Source of the DNA: Candidula unifasciata
Taxonomy: Eukaryota > Mollusca > Gastropoda > Stylommatophora > Geomitridae
Assembly: GCA_905116865.2 (NCBI GenBank)
Contig: CAJHNH020000201.1
Span: forward strand, 1-64,000
Reading direction: 5' to 3'
Length of the DNA stretch: 64,000 nt
Shown: piece by piece, positions 1-11,342 of the stretch
Position numbering within the stretch: position 1 is the first letter of the stretch
Layout: each line of letters begins with the position of its first letter
Made by a program: the position numbers and the translations under genes
The notes under the pieces: generated by a model
Databases searched by the model: none
What the model was told of the DNA's origin: nothing
Seen by the model: the letters and a program-made list of their open reading frames with translations, nothing else

Positions 1-470
1 CAACAAACTGGGTAGTCAATTTGTTTTTTAAAAAATAAGCGTATTCAAGTTTTAACTCATCGTTTTTTAAAATTCCCAAAGGGTGTATTCAATTTTCCCG
101 TTTTCTAAACTGATAGTAGAAGTTTTGTGGGGCTCAATAATATTAATTTTTAAATTTTTAAATAACCCCCGGGAAAAGGTAGAGACGGGGAATCACTTCC
201 CGTCTAAAAATTTCAAACTTAAGTATAAAGCTCTAAATTCTTGCCTTCTCTTGGGGGCCCAAAAGTTCCAAATTAAAATATATTTAACGAGCCAATGGCT
301 GTTTTTTTGGAATCCGGATTTGTCTGAGAGCAACTACCCAAATTTTAGTTCGGTTTATCTGTGGAGAGAGGGTTTTTAAAAAAGGAAATCCCTACTCAAC
401 AAAAAACTAAACCCGGCACGTCCCTTTGCAACTTTATAGTAAAACTTTGGGGACTTTGAAAACAAAACAA
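1..470. other. Unassigned A/T-rich stretch
   Basis: No gene or repeat recognised. The stretch is unusually rich in short homopolymer blocks (runs of A, T, C and G of 4-8). A 98-codon open frame exists (83-379), but its translation resembles no family I know. The texture differs from the next kilobase and may reflect low-quality consensus. Confidence 0.3.
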
Positions 471-1435
471 GATGTGTGTGCTTTGTCTACCCCTCCCACC
501 CTTGTTCTTGTTGTTATTTATTGGTTATAAACTCCAGCGACATAATCTGGTTATTCTCCGACCTGTTCCAGAACTTATGTGTTTCCTGCACGTCGGTTTT
601 ACATGTCTGGCTTCTATAAATATTGGTGGTTTCTGGCTTCTGAGAGAAGATGCGCTCCGAGTTCCAAAGAAACACCCTTTTGACAACATGCCAAACCTTC
701 CTGGAAGATAGACCGTGTAAGCGACATAAATGCATAAATGTGTGCCATTACAGACAAATTGATGTTTCAATATGTTTGCTGTGTCTGACGTCAGCTTAAT
801 TTTGCAACTGTGAAATACATAATGTGAAGTCACTTTAGGAAGTAAAGACAGCCGTTGTAACCTTGACCTTATGACACATCGAAGGCTGAGGGAACAATGC
901 AAGTATGGATCTACTTACACACACTCAGTGCCCCAAATGGCAGGAAAGTCTTTGACTGTTTCTGCTTACCGACACCAGACCTAACCCGTTATCGAGATCG
1001 CCACATCAAATAAGCCATGGACAAGTCGTAAAAAAAAACATCTTTCAAAGCTTCTATGGGTAGCTTCCCAAATCAGCGAAGTCAATACTTTACACATAGA
1101 GGTTGGTTATGCATGTAAGAAGAACAAAAACAAAACACCTATAGGAACATTTTAACGCCATTGACGAATCGGGCATACGTGCTAGTACCAGTAAAAGATA
1201 TTTTTCTATGCCTTTAGACGTAATGTGGTAAGATGTAAAACCGAACAAAAAGTAGATCAGGAAGCTTTACGGTCTGATGCGCACAAATAGAAAGTGAACG
1301 TTTCGGTTACAGGGCCTTTTTCCGCCCATTACATTTAATCAAACAAAATAACACGGATACACACAGTCACTTAAGTGACATATCCCGAAGCAGCCATGTT
1401 GATATCTTGGCATCGAAATAAAACGACATGACTGA
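471..1435. other. No feature recognised
   Basis: Short open frames on both strands around 472-902 have no recognisable domain and overlap one another. I see no repeat structure or coding signature. Confidence 0.4.
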
Positions 1436-1550
1436 CTGACTGACTTTCTAGCCCACTAGGACATCACAAAAGCGATAAACACCCGATGACACAAAGTGCT
1501 ACCATGTGGATGAGGATCGCCGTGGAGAGGTCCCAGAAACAGCGTTCAGA
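1436..1550 (-). repeat. Dispersed repeat R1, copy 1
   Basis: The reverse complement carries the R1 core CACTTTGTGTCA, preceded by a 'CTCATCCACATGGTAGC'-type segment and followed by 'CGGGTGTTTATCGCTT'. It ends in a short GTCA/CAGT tetranucleotide tail (about 1428-1444 on +). Six more copies lie in this window. I cannot assign the family; the simple-repeat tail suggests a retroposon. Confidence 0.6.
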
Positions 1551-2447
1551 CAATTGGCCTATTTATGGCCTGCCTATATTGCGGCCCCTAGCAAAAGCCA
1601 TGGAGGGGCTTCAAATAACAAAAAAATTCGTCCTGAAAAGGACGAAACTATAAAACGACATGTGTGGCCCAAGAATAAATAGCTAGAGAATTACAGGGGC
1701 CATAACTCTAGCATGAAAGATGCACTGTGTTGACATTGAAATCCGCTATGTGTTTTTGTACCTCAAACAACTATGCTCAAGAGACTTGCGAACTCTGTCG
1801 CTAGAGTGGCTGATTTTGATTAATGTCACTTTCGTGTAGCGAAAGCCTTAGTGATGCTGAAAACTGAAATGCAACGGTACGGGTTGCACGGCACCGTTCT
1901 GCACATTCAAAAGATGTTGTCTAAACCTCTCAACCAGTCGTAGACCCGTGTCACAAACGAATGTCATGCCACATTTCTTGGAGTTGATGGCGTAAATGAC
2001 ATTGCGGCTCGTTCAGTAGAATGCCTCACCAATGTGGTGGGTCGCTTTCATGAATTCCAGACTTGTTCCTTGAACGGCACATGGACAAGTCATGTATACA
2101 GGTCTGTGGCCGTAGACTATGCCTTGGTGGGACTGAGACGGAGGTCGTAACCTACTCTTGACCACAACGTCCTTAATGTTACGTTCATGTCTGTTTACCA
2201 CCAGAGGAAGCTCAGAGAAAAGCCTGCTTGTGGCAAGATCAGCTGTTAGGATAAAGAGATGCCTAGGGACAATGTTACTGCCACAGATATCGTGAGTGTG
2301 GAAGTAAGTGAGTGGATAGGTCTTTGGTGGTGATGTTTAGGTTCTGTATTGTATAGACCACTCAGGGTGATGTGGTCCACATCATAATAGTTGTGTACAC
2401 TATTGCGACACGTTTGACCAGATAGAGGCGGCGATATTGATGGTAGA
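1551..2447. other. No feature recognised
   Basis: Contains a 62-codon minus-strand open frame (2013-2201) without a recognisable domain. Nothing else is seen before the tandem array. Confidence 0.4.
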
Positions 2448-4237
2448 CCACCAGGGACAATTCAAGATACTTCCTTCAGACATCACAACAAGCCATAGGG
2501 CACCAGGGACAATTCAAGATACTTCCTTCAGACATCACAACAAGCCATATGGCACCAGGGACAATACAAGATACTTCCTTCAGACATCACAACAAGCCAT
2601 AGGACACTAGGGACAATACAAAATACTTAATTCGGACATCACAACTAGCCATAGGGCACCAGGGACAATACAAGATACTTCCTTCAGACATCACAACAAG
2701 CCATAGGCGCCAGGGACAATCCAAGATACTTCCTTGAGACATCACAACAAGCCATTGGGCACCAGGGACAATCCAAGATACTTCCTTCAGACATCACAAC
2801 AAGCTATAGGGCACCAGGGACAATCTAAGATACTTCCTTCAGACATCACAACAAGCCATAGGGCACCAGGGACAATACAAGATACTTCCTTCAGACATCA
2901 CAACAAGCCATAGGGCACCAGGGACAATACAAGATACTTCCTTGAGACATCACAACAAGCCATTTGGCACCATAGACAATTCAAGATACTTCCTTCAGAC
3001 ATCACAACAAGCTATAGGGCACCAGGGGCAATCTAAGATACTTCCTTCAGACATCACAACAAGCTATAGGGCACCAGGGACAATCCAAGATACTTTCTTC
3101 AGACATCACAACAAGCTATACGGCATCAGGGACAATCCAAGATACTTCCTTAAGACATCACAACATGCCATAGGGCACCAGAGACAATACAAGATACTTC
3201 CTTCAGACATCACAACAAGCCATAGGACACCAGGGACAATCTAAGATACTTCCTTCAGACATCACAACAAGTTATAGGGCACCAGGGACAATCCAAGATA
3301 CTTACTTCAGACATCAAAAAAATAAAAAAAAAACTATAGGGCACCAGGGACAATCCAAGAAACTTCCTTCAGACATTACAACAAGCTATAGGGCACCAGG
3401 GACAATCCAAGATACTTCCTTCAGACATTACAACAAGCTATAGGGCACAAGGGACAATACAAGATGCTTCCTTCAGACATCACAACAAGCTAAAGGGCAC
3501 CAGGGACAATTCAAGATACTTTCTTCAGACATCACAACAAGCTATAGGGCACCAGGAACGATACAAGATACTTCCTTCAGACATCACAACACGCTATAGG
3601 GCACCAGGGACAATCTAAGATACTTCCTTCAGACATCACAACAAGCTATAGGGCACCAGGGACAATCCAAGATACTTCCTTCAGACATCACAACAAGCTA
3701 TAGGGCATCCGGGACAATCCAATATACTTCCTTAAGACATCACAACATGCCATAGGGCACCAGAGACAATACAAGATACTTCCTTCAGACATCACAACAA
3801 GCCATAGGACACCAGGGACAATCTAAGATACTTCCTTCAGACATCACAACAAGTTATAGGGCACCAGGGACAATCCAAGATACTTCCTTCAGACATCAAA
3901 CAAATAAAACTATAGGGCACCAGGGACAATCCAAGATACTTCCTTCAGACATTACAACAAGCTATAGGGCACCAGGAACAATCCAAGATGCTTCCTTCAG
4001 ACATTACAACAAGCTATAGGGCACAGGGGACAATACAAGATGCTTCCTTCAGACATCACAACAAGCTATAGGGCACCAGGGACAATCTAAGATACTTCCT
4101 TCAGACATCACAACAAGCTATAGGGCACCAGGGACGATACAAGTTACTTCCTTCAGACATCACAACAAGCTATAGGGCACCAGGGACAATACAAGATACT
4201 TCCTTCAGACATCACAACAAGCCACTGGGCACCAGGA
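2448..4237. repeat. 52-bp minisatellite, about 34 units
   Basis: The tandem unit is 52 bp and includes CACCAGGGACAAT and ACTTCCTTCAGACATCACAA. Units diverge by point changes. A block of shared variants, including a small A-rich insertion, occurs at about 3151-3345 and again at about 3733-3915, so there is higher-order duplication. The short open frames here are by-products of the repeat. Confidence 0.95.
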
Positions 4238-4754
4238 AGAGCTCCATCAAATGGTTTATCCTGCAGCCGTTTACGGTTAATGACTATAATAGCACTACGT
4301 GTATACGTTCCTTTGAATATATATATATATATATACACGTGAATGATTATATGTATATGTGTATGTTTATTCGCTTATGTGTATCTATATATAGGACAAA
4401 CAAGGTTATTAAAGGTATGCGGTTATAAATGTGTGATGTGGTCAACACAAGATATTTGTAATTATTTTGCTTCCTGACTTGTCGAACGCAGCAGTTTACA
4501 AATATAAGTCATATGTGTAATTAGTTAATTGTAAATTGTTAATGACTGACGAAACCGAAACTTTGGAGGCTGCTGCACAAGGCGGCACTGTTTGGCGAAC
4601 GTGTATATAAAGAGGTGCCGCAAATTTAGAGGCATCTAGATAAAGGGCAGTTGAACAGCGAAGACAGGCTAAAAAGACCGGCATAATAGGCACCTTACCT
4701 ACAGACCCCATTACTTGTCCCCATGGCCCTAGATCCTTCCAGTCCGTAGTGGGC
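4238..4754. other. Unique spacer with short TA tract
   Basis: A (TA)n tract lies at about 4317-4335. A 71-codon minus-strand open frame (4496-4711) has no recognisable domain. No gene is supported. Confidence 0.4.
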
Positions 4755-5405
4755 TGATGAGTTATCTATGGATTCACAGTCATTTATAGTTTCATGATAA
4801 GTCATCTCTGGACTCACAGACAATCATCTATAGTTTCATAATGAGTCACCTCTGGACTCAGAGACAATCATCTATAGTTTCATGGTGAGATCTCTGGACT
4901 CACAGACAATCATCTATAGTTTCATAATGAGTCATATCTGGACTTACAGACAATCATCTATAGTTTCATAATGAGTCATATCTGGACTTACAGACAATCA
5001 TCTATAGTTTCACAATGAGTCATCTGTGGACTCACAGACAATCATCTATAGTTTCATAATGAGTCATATCTGGACTTACAGACAATCATCTATAGTTTCA
5101 CAATGAGTCATCTGTGGACTCACAGACAATCATCTATAGTTTCATAATGAGTCATATCTGGACTTACAGACAATCATCTATAGTTTCACAATGAGTCATC
5201 TGTGGACTCACAGACAATCATCTATATTTTCATGATGAGTCATATCTGGACTTACAGACAATAATATATAGTTTTATGATGAGTCATCTGTGGACTCCAA
5301 GACAATCATCTATAGTTTCATGAAGAGTCCTCTGTGGACTGACAATCGTCTATAGTTTCACGATGACTCATATCTGGACTCACAGACAATCATCTATAGT
5401 TTCAT
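4755..5405. repeat. 44-bp minisatellite, about 14 units
   Basis: The unit includes ACAATCATCTATAGTTTCA. Two variants alternate (TCATCTGTGGACTCACAG and TCATATCTGGACTTACAG), giving an 88-bp dimeric period in the middle of the array. The array ends about 80 bp before the splice acceptor inferred upstream of the receptor exon. Confidence 0.93.
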
Positions 5406-5484
5406 GGAGAATGGAAGAAAAAATAATCCTCCCTCTTGTGATGAATGAACCACAATAATTTGTTTCCCCCCATTTTGTTATCTC

Positions 5485-5487
5485 CAG
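5485..5487 (+). other. Putative 3' splice acceptor of 5'-UTR/first coding exon
   Basis: CAG preceded by a pyrimidine-rich tract (5459-5484, TTTGTTTCCCCCCATTTTG then TTATCTC), 131 bp upstream of the receptor start codon. If used, the receptor has at least one upstream non-coding exon outside or left of this window. The call rests only on local sequence; transcript data would settle it. Confidence 0.45.
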
Positions 5488-5550
5488 ATGCAGCCTGACG
5501 TGTTAGGGAGGCCAAAGGACATGGCCGAGACGTCTGGTTTCCTTCCATGA
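5488..5550 (+). promoter_or_regulatory. Possible upstream ORF (20 codons)
   Basis: An ATG immediately after the putative acceptor opens a 20-codon frame ending in TGA at 5548-5550, in the presumed 5' UTR of the receptor exon. If transcribed, it would be a short upstream ORF that could reduce initiation at 5619. This is inferred from sequence only; the leader is not proven. Confidence 0.35.
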
Positions 5551-5618
5551 CTCCCTGCCATTCTTGTCAACAACAACAGGTCTTTTAGACGTATCTGTCA
5601 TAAAACATTTCAACCAGC

Positions 5619-5801
5619 ATGTCTGCCAAGGGAGTGAAAGTTGATTCACCACACAACACCACATACAACATCACTTTCCCCGGCAACAGCAGCAACAGCA
5701 TCCCTAACCTGGAACCACCTCTGTACGTCTACATTTACGTCACCACAATCAATGTACTCGTGTTCTTCGTTGGAATTATCGGCAATGCTTTGGTTATTCA
5801 G
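5619..5801 (+). CDS. Class A GPCR, N-terminus and TM1 exon (partial gene)
   Basis: This exon encodes 61 residues and ends at a GT donor (5802-5803, GTTTGT, a weak match). The N-terminal tail has three N-glycosylation sequons (N13, N17, N23), as is typical of peptide receptors. From about residue 37 there is a hydrophobic TM1 ending in the class A signature GNALVIQ, whose Asn56 is position 1.50. The break is phase 0 and continues directly into the exon at 22470, which encodes the first intracellular loop. The ATG is the first in-frame one, follows a stop in frame and sits before the sequon-rich tail. The residues at the end of TM1 and in the next exon resemble the thyrotropin-releasing-hormone/growth-hormone-secretagogue branch of neuropeptide receptors, so I infer a membrane neuropeptide receptor. 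The ligand cannot be named, and TM3-TM7 are not in view. Confidence 0.8.
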
Positions 5802-6354
5802 GTTTGTGCTTGCTTGTTGTTTTTGACGCTTTTCTTAACATGTGCAAGATGTCCGAACGAGGAATAAAGTGTGAATCCGGCAGGGAGAAGCGAATGAGAG
5901 GAAGAGAAATAGGTATGTATAATCAGTTTGCTACAGGAACTGTTAGCATCTGCACGTTAAGCCATTTTCTGCAGGAGACGGATCATCTATGCGTGTGCCC
6001 GATGTTCTATGATGTCGATTCTTAAGTCAGTAATCATGCGGTTTTCTTTTTGCTTTTCTCTAGTCTTTCTCCCGCCTTTTTCAGTCCTTTTCGACTTTTT
6101 TCTTTTATCTATTTCGTGTCTTTTACTCGCCGTTTATAGTTATTTTTTTTTTTCTTGCTTATTTTATTACTATTTTTTTTCCATGATATCTCCACTCCCA
6201 AGGAAACGTAACAAACATTATTCGGATGTTCAAAATATTTTTTTTCGAAGAACATCGGAGATCGTTGTTGGAGCTAGGAAGACACCCTCTGCACGACGCT
6301 CTCGACAAGCAGTGTGGCGTTTCGAGAAACTACTTTAGTAGAACTGACTGCAAT

Positions 6355-6435
6355 TCTATCCCACCAGGACATCACACAAGCGATAAACACCCGATGACAC
6401 AAAGTGCCACCATGTGGATGAGGATACTGGAGAAT
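6355..6435 (-). repeat. Dispersed repeat R1, copy 2 (partial)
   Basis: The reverse complement has the R1 core CACTTTGTGTCA followed by CGGGTGTTTATCGCTTGTG and a GATGTCCTGGTGGGAT end. It is truncated upstream relative to the longest copies. Confidence 0.6.
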
Positions 6436-6489
6436 GACCAAAAAGGATGCACACAAGCTATCCATCTTCCAACACACATTTCCAGTTGA

Positions 6490-6830
6490 ATTATCAAGTT
6501 TTTCTGGCCAGATACAATCTCAAACACTAAACTACTTCAAGCCAAACACCAAGAAACTCTTGACAGTGTGATAACCAAGAAAACATGGAAATGGCTTGGC
6601 CACGTTATGAGAATCAATCCTGATATACCTGCTGAAACAGCTCTCACGTGGATACCAGGGGGAAAGAGAAAAAGAGGCTTCCAAAAACAACATGGAGACG
6701 AACGATGGAAAATGACCTGAGTGCAGCATCTTTGACTTGGAAAACTGCACTGAAGATTGCACAGGACAGGAAAGCATGGAAAGTCCTCTCTGAAGCCTCA
6801 TGTGCCACTAGGCATAACGAGAACTTATGA
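6490..6830 (+). pseudogene. C-terminal tail of an APE-type non-LTR retrotransposon RT
   Basis: Reading across frames gives FWPDTISN, then WKWLGHVMR, then GGKRKRGFPKTTWRRTMEND, and ends in ATRHNEN. This is the conserved tail downstream of the RT domain in a LINE group common in marine invertebrates (W-x-W-L-G-H followed by G-R-P-K-T-T-W-R-R-T). At least one frameshift separates the WLGHV part from the WRRT part. Only the last 110 or so codons remain; the RT core is absent. It is a 5'-truncated dead copy, as expected from incomplete reverse transcription. Confidence 0.75.
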
Positions 6831-7072
6831 TGATTGATGTTGATGTGTCTGTTTGGATCGACATCGTACGTCTTACATCTCTGGTTGGCCACCGAAAGAT
6901 TTGACCATACAGAGACTGCAACTTGGATGGCAGATCCCAGGGAAAGTCGAAGATATTCTGTTCAGACTTCCGAGGAGTTTTATGGAGATCGCGACTTTGA
7001 CATAGAAGTGGTTGTCCTCCAGTCCTTTGCGCTTAATGGATGTAACCGAATTATATGTGTTTTTGTTCCAGT

Positions 7073-7074
<2 letters not shown>

Positions 7075-7104
<30 letters not shown>
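7075..7104. repeat. (TG)n microsatellite
   Basis: About 14 TG dinucleotides in a row. Confidence 0.95.
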
Positions 7105-7105
<1 letters not shown>

Positions 7106-7364
7106 CTGGAAGCCGTCGTTGCGGACCTTCACACTGGCGGGTCAGGCCATGGGGTAGCTTTCCATTGACCAGAGAAGCGCCGGAATTCCGCAGCCCCCTG
7201 AGCGACTGAGCAGCCCTTTTTAGGACAGCACTGCTCACCTCCATGGCATGAGGAAGGGGCTAGAAAAGTTGCCATAAACATTGACTGTTCCACCCCTACC
7301 TATCTAGCTTACCGCGGCTGGGTGATACCATGCAACAGCGATCGAAACAAAAGAATATTTAAGA
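7105..7364 (+). other. G/C-rich segment, possibly LINE 5'-UTR fragment
   Basis: Compositionally unlike its flanks, it has no ORF of note and stops abruptly at the Helitron-like terminus. Its texture resembles the 5' leader of an APE-type LINE, but I could not confirm that. Treat it as an unclassified repeat candidate. Confidence 0.25.
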
Positions 7365-9555
7365 CTAGCTGTACCCGGCCACGCGTTGCTGTGGCGTAAT
7401 TTGAGATAGTCTTTGATCCCCCCCCCCCAACCCCACCCCCACAACTAAATCCACCTAGTACCCTCTCCCTCATCAAAGGTTTTTAGAAAAGAAAGACAAT
7501 GGAAATCGCACCTGTCTAATGAAGTTAATGACGCAGTCAATGTCTGCGCCGACGTCGACATAGTCCTTGATTGACCCCCCCCCCCCCCCCCCCCATCGAA
7601 GGTTGTTTGAAAAAAAAACAGAAAATAGAAATCGTGTTTAATATGGTTATTGTGGCAACTATAGAGATAGTCTTGTTTGCGGTACCTCGACCTACTCTAT
7701 GTATTAAGGCGTTGGCTGCACGTAACTCGCCGGCGAATGGCGGAAGCCTTGCGTTCTGACTACGTCGGCGCATGCGCAGTTACTAACGTGGTTATAATTA
7801 GAAATCACTTAAGTTATAAATATTAGTTGCGTATATTTTGGCATAAATTGTGGTCACCTATCTCTAACAGTGACAGGTTGAATTTCAAACCACGACGGTT
7901 CAAAATCCGGTATCACAAAAAACATATCCTGAAAATTTCAGCTGAATCCGTTCAGTAGTTTCCGAGTCTATAGAGACCAAACAAACACACAAACATTGAT
8001 TTTTATATATATAGATATATAGATAGATTGTCTGGTTTTCCAACTTTAGAACACGCACCATATAATTGTGTCTTTATATTAGTGGTCGTTTAAATGGTGT
8101 TATTAGCACGGTAACAAAATTGGTTATTTGGTTATCACATGCTAAAGCTGTTTGTATTTTTATAGGAGACGGAAGTAAAGCTACAACTGTACTTGTAAAT
8201 AACAAAGTAAGTCGTAAAAAAAATAGAAAAGCGGAGGTAGCGTTAGTAAAATATAAACAAATTAGGTAATGAGAACTTGAAAATCACGTGTAAAGCTCTT
8301 TAAGTTCTCTTAAATTTAAGTCATTACCCCCCTCCCCTCTTCCACCGACTACTGCTCTCTCCCTCTTCGAAGGATTTGAAAATCACTAACTGGCTATATT
8401 TTGTTGTTGATGTAACTGACATTGACATCCCTGTCCATCTGGACTAAAATAAGGAGCAGGAATTGTAAAAGGTAGTGAATAGGGCTAAAAAAAAAACAAC
8501 ACTTGAAAAGCAAATGAACACAGGAAAAAAACACCATAATTAGGAAATGAACGCCATTGTAAACAGCACAGCTTAAAATTCCAACACAGATGAAATAACT
8601 AAATCTAAATGAAAATAAATGAAAATCTATAAAATTTCAGCTTAACCATGCAATCGGAAAGTTTAACAATGCAATCATAAGTATGCGAAATGGTCAAATT
8701 TAATTATCAAATGGTTTACCCATTTACTTGTTTTTTTTTTTTTTTTTTTTTTTCAAATATTAAGGCAACATGGCTAGTGCTGTCACCACGACAGAGCAGA
8801 TGAGGATATTATTTTAGTCCGGGGTAAAAAAAAAAAATTTAACTACTGCGGATTCGAACCCATGTCTACCGCACTTGAACCCAGTGTTCTAACCATTCGA
8901 CCAAGCAGCCACTTAATCGGAACAACGTAAAGAGAACACAACTATTAGACATTTGTGTCCCTACCACTGTGTCGAGATTAAAACACAATTCAAAACTGCA
9001 GGCAATTGTTTTCTCGTAGACAGATACTCCAAATATATTAATGAAATAGAAACCGCACGTGTCTAACACGGTTAATGAAGTTAATGTCGCAGTCACTGTC
9101 TGCGCTGACGTCGAGATAGTCCTCGATTGCGCCCCCCCCCCCCCCCCCGAAGGTTGTTTGAAAAAAAAAGAAAATAGAAATCGTGTTTAATATAGTTATT
9201 GTGGCAAATATAGAGATAGTCTTGTTTGCTGTACCACGACCTACTCTATGTATTAGTATTATAGAAGGCGTTGGCTGCACGCAACTCGCCGGCGAATGGT
9301 AAATACGGCGCATGCGCAATTACTAACGTGGCTATAATTAGAAATCACTAAAGTTATAAATATAAGTTGCGTATATTTTGGCATAAATTGTGGTCACCTA
9401 TCTCTAACAGTGACAGGTTGAATTTCAAACCACGACGGTTCAAAATCCGGTATCACAACAAACATATCCTGAAAATTTCAGCTAAATCGGTTCAGTAGTT
9501 TCTGAGTCTATAGAGACCAAACAAACACACAAACATAGATTTATATATATATAGA
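7365..9555 (-). mobile_element. Helitron-like composite unit, left copy (empty site for the R2-like tandem)
   Basis: On the minus strand it starts TCTATATATATATAA (9555) and ends in hairpin GCCACAGCAACGCGTGGC (7395-7378) followed 9 nt later by CTAG (7368-7365). This 5'-TC / 3' hairpin plus CTAG architecture is that of Helitron-class ends. A second 5'-type terminus lies inside at about 8015, so the unit looks like one element joined to or inserted in another. There is no Rep/helicase ORF, so it is non-autonomous. A near-identical unit in opposite orientation spans about 42779-44400 plus 49137-49937. Poly-C tracts lie at 7575-7594 and 9132-9149. The base before TC is T rather than the canonical A, so class assignment is moderate. 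Confidence 0.65.
8735..8920 (-). mobile_element. tRNA-derived SINE (family B) inside the Helitron-like unit
   Basis: On the minus strand there is an A-box-like TGGTCGAATGGTTAGAAC (about 8904-8887) and a B-box GGTTCGAATCC (about 8860-8850). A T-rich stretch, a body containing GGTGACAGCACTAGCCATG and an A-rich tail (about 8754-8731) follow. The tRNA stems are imperfect, so this is a SINE head rather than a tRNA gene. The body matches copies at 43380-43450, 43790-44000 and 58617-58765. Confidence 0.65.
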
Positions 9556-9654
9556 AAAATAAACTTGTCCCTAAAATTGGGAACCTGGAACGTACGCACC
9601 TTGCCCGACAAAGAGGCCAATGGCCCAAAGAGACCCACGGCTCTAATAGGGAGA

Positions 9655-9876
9655 GTTTGTTTGTTTGTTTTAGTATCCAGAAGCCGTGAGTTGTCAACCC
9701 TTAGGCTCGGCATTATGGATATCGCAACCTTTCGACCTTGATTCCATTGTAAATACCGTAAATCTGGGAGAAATGTGGCTTTTCTGCCTATCCCTGGGAG
9801 TGAACCCGGACCACAAGGAGTTCGTCACCCGGTCACCACGCAATCCGGTTTAGCCAACTACGCTAGAGAGACGGGC
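9655..9876 (-). mobile_element. tRNA-derived SINE (family C) with 12-bp target duplication
   Basis: Flanked by perfect direct repeats CTAATAGGGAGA (9643-9654 and 9877-9888). On the minus strand it shows a near-perfect A-box TAGCGTAGTTGG (about 9868-9857), a B-box GGTTCACTCCC (about 9814-9804) and ends in a (CAAA)n-type tail next to 9655. It is inserted in the endonuclease domain of the LINE pseudogene, whose reading continues after removal of the block. Confidence 0.88.
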
Positions 9877-10337
9877 CTAATAGGGAGATAACTTAGCAAA
9901 TACGAAATCGACATAGGAGCCCTAAGTAAAACTCGGCTTGCAGGCGAAGGTGAAATCCGGAAACTCGGTGCTGGCTACACATTCTTCTGGAGTGATAAAA
10001 CAACCCAGAAGAAAAACGCGGACGGCGAGATTTTGATCGAAGACAAACAAAAAATCCTCAAGCGCTGGCTCCATCACTTTAACTTCGTACTAAACCAGAC
10101 ATCATCCAACAACGATGAAGCCATCAACTGACTACCCCTAGTTTCTATCAATGATACATTGGCAGATCTACCTACAGCAGAGGAAACAATTAAAGCTATC
10201 CATATTCTTTTCAATGGAAAGGGGCCTGGTCCAGATGCTTTTCCAGCTGAAGTCTTCAAAGTAGGTAGTCCAGTTCTGACTAATCAGCTACACAAGATAT
10301 TTTAAAGAATTTGGGAGTATGAGACCATCCTACAGGA

Positions 10338-11342
10338 TCTTAACACTTTCGCTGCTATAGACGTATATATATACATCCGCCCGATATACTGCTAAGAACG
10401 AATTAACTCGTCTTCTGTTTTCTGTGTCCCCACTGCTAGGGACGAGTTACCTCGTCTTCCGTTTTCTGTGTCCCAACTGCTAGGGACGAATTAACTCGTC
10501 TTACGTTTTCTCTGTCCCCACTGCTAAGGACGAATTACCTCGTCTGTGACTTTTCTTACAGACTGCAAAGAACCGTAATTGTCGGGGGGAGGGGGGGGGG
10601 GGGAAATCGCAACATACATTACCAAATACAAAGAACATTGGTTAATTAAAGTTGATGAAGAATTAATTTAGTTTTGAAATGTGTGAGTTATGAGTTGGGT
10701 TTTCTTCACGCCACGCTAGCGGACATGTTCCTGGCCGTCAGCAATACTGACAGACCCAGCCATTAACGTCGACTGGATTAAAATGGATCCTCTACGATCA
10801 TGCAGAAGATATGGTCACATACTGACATAATGATTAAAATAATTTTATTCTATACTATACAAGAGACATGAATGTGCATGTCTATCAACGTGTACAGTAC
10901 TGGTCAAATTTTCAGTTACTTTTAAATGAATTTCTAGTGTAGATTTTAAGATTTTAAGATTTTAAGATTTTCTACTTTTAATCGCAAGGTCCTGCGTTTA
11001 ACCCTTGCATGACCTTTGTTTTTTGTTTTCTCAAATTTAAATTTCTAATTCCCACCCTTAGCATTTTCGGCAGTGGCAAACCAAAGGATTAACCCTTTCG
11101 CTGCTACATACCCACCATTAGCCGTACACCACTGTGCTTGGCCAAGGGAGTGCTAACCTTCCCCCATGTGCTAAATACCCTTTTGTCCTTCAAAAGCGGA
11201 AGATGGGCCGGTGGCGTGGGATAAAAATTTTACACCTAAAATAAACACTCTTTGAGGGCGTATGTTTGACCTTTGCGCTGACAAGTCAGACACGTATGAT
11301 TAGGCCGTGAAACTCATTACCTACAAGAAGATACGACAAACT
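10338..11342. mobile_element. Insertion of unknown class with piggyBac-like ends, inside the LINE
   Basis: LINE coding similarity stops at about 10337 and resumes at about 11343 (AVIIHLYKR). The block opens with TTAACACTTTCGCTGCT (10338) and holds a second, direct copy TTAACCCTTTCGCTGCT at 11091. Both resemble piggyBac-type termini (TTAA plus CCCTTT...). Between 10395 and 10545 there are four imperfect repeats containing the near-palindrome GACGAATTAACTCGTC. A poly-G tract is at about 10586-10602. No transposase is seen, and no matching inverted right end was found. Confidence 0.4.

Noticed and set aside
8846..8913. tRNA gene candidate
   Set aside because: A- and B-box present but the T stem mispairs and it is embedded in a SINE with body and tail, so it is a tRNA-derived SINE.
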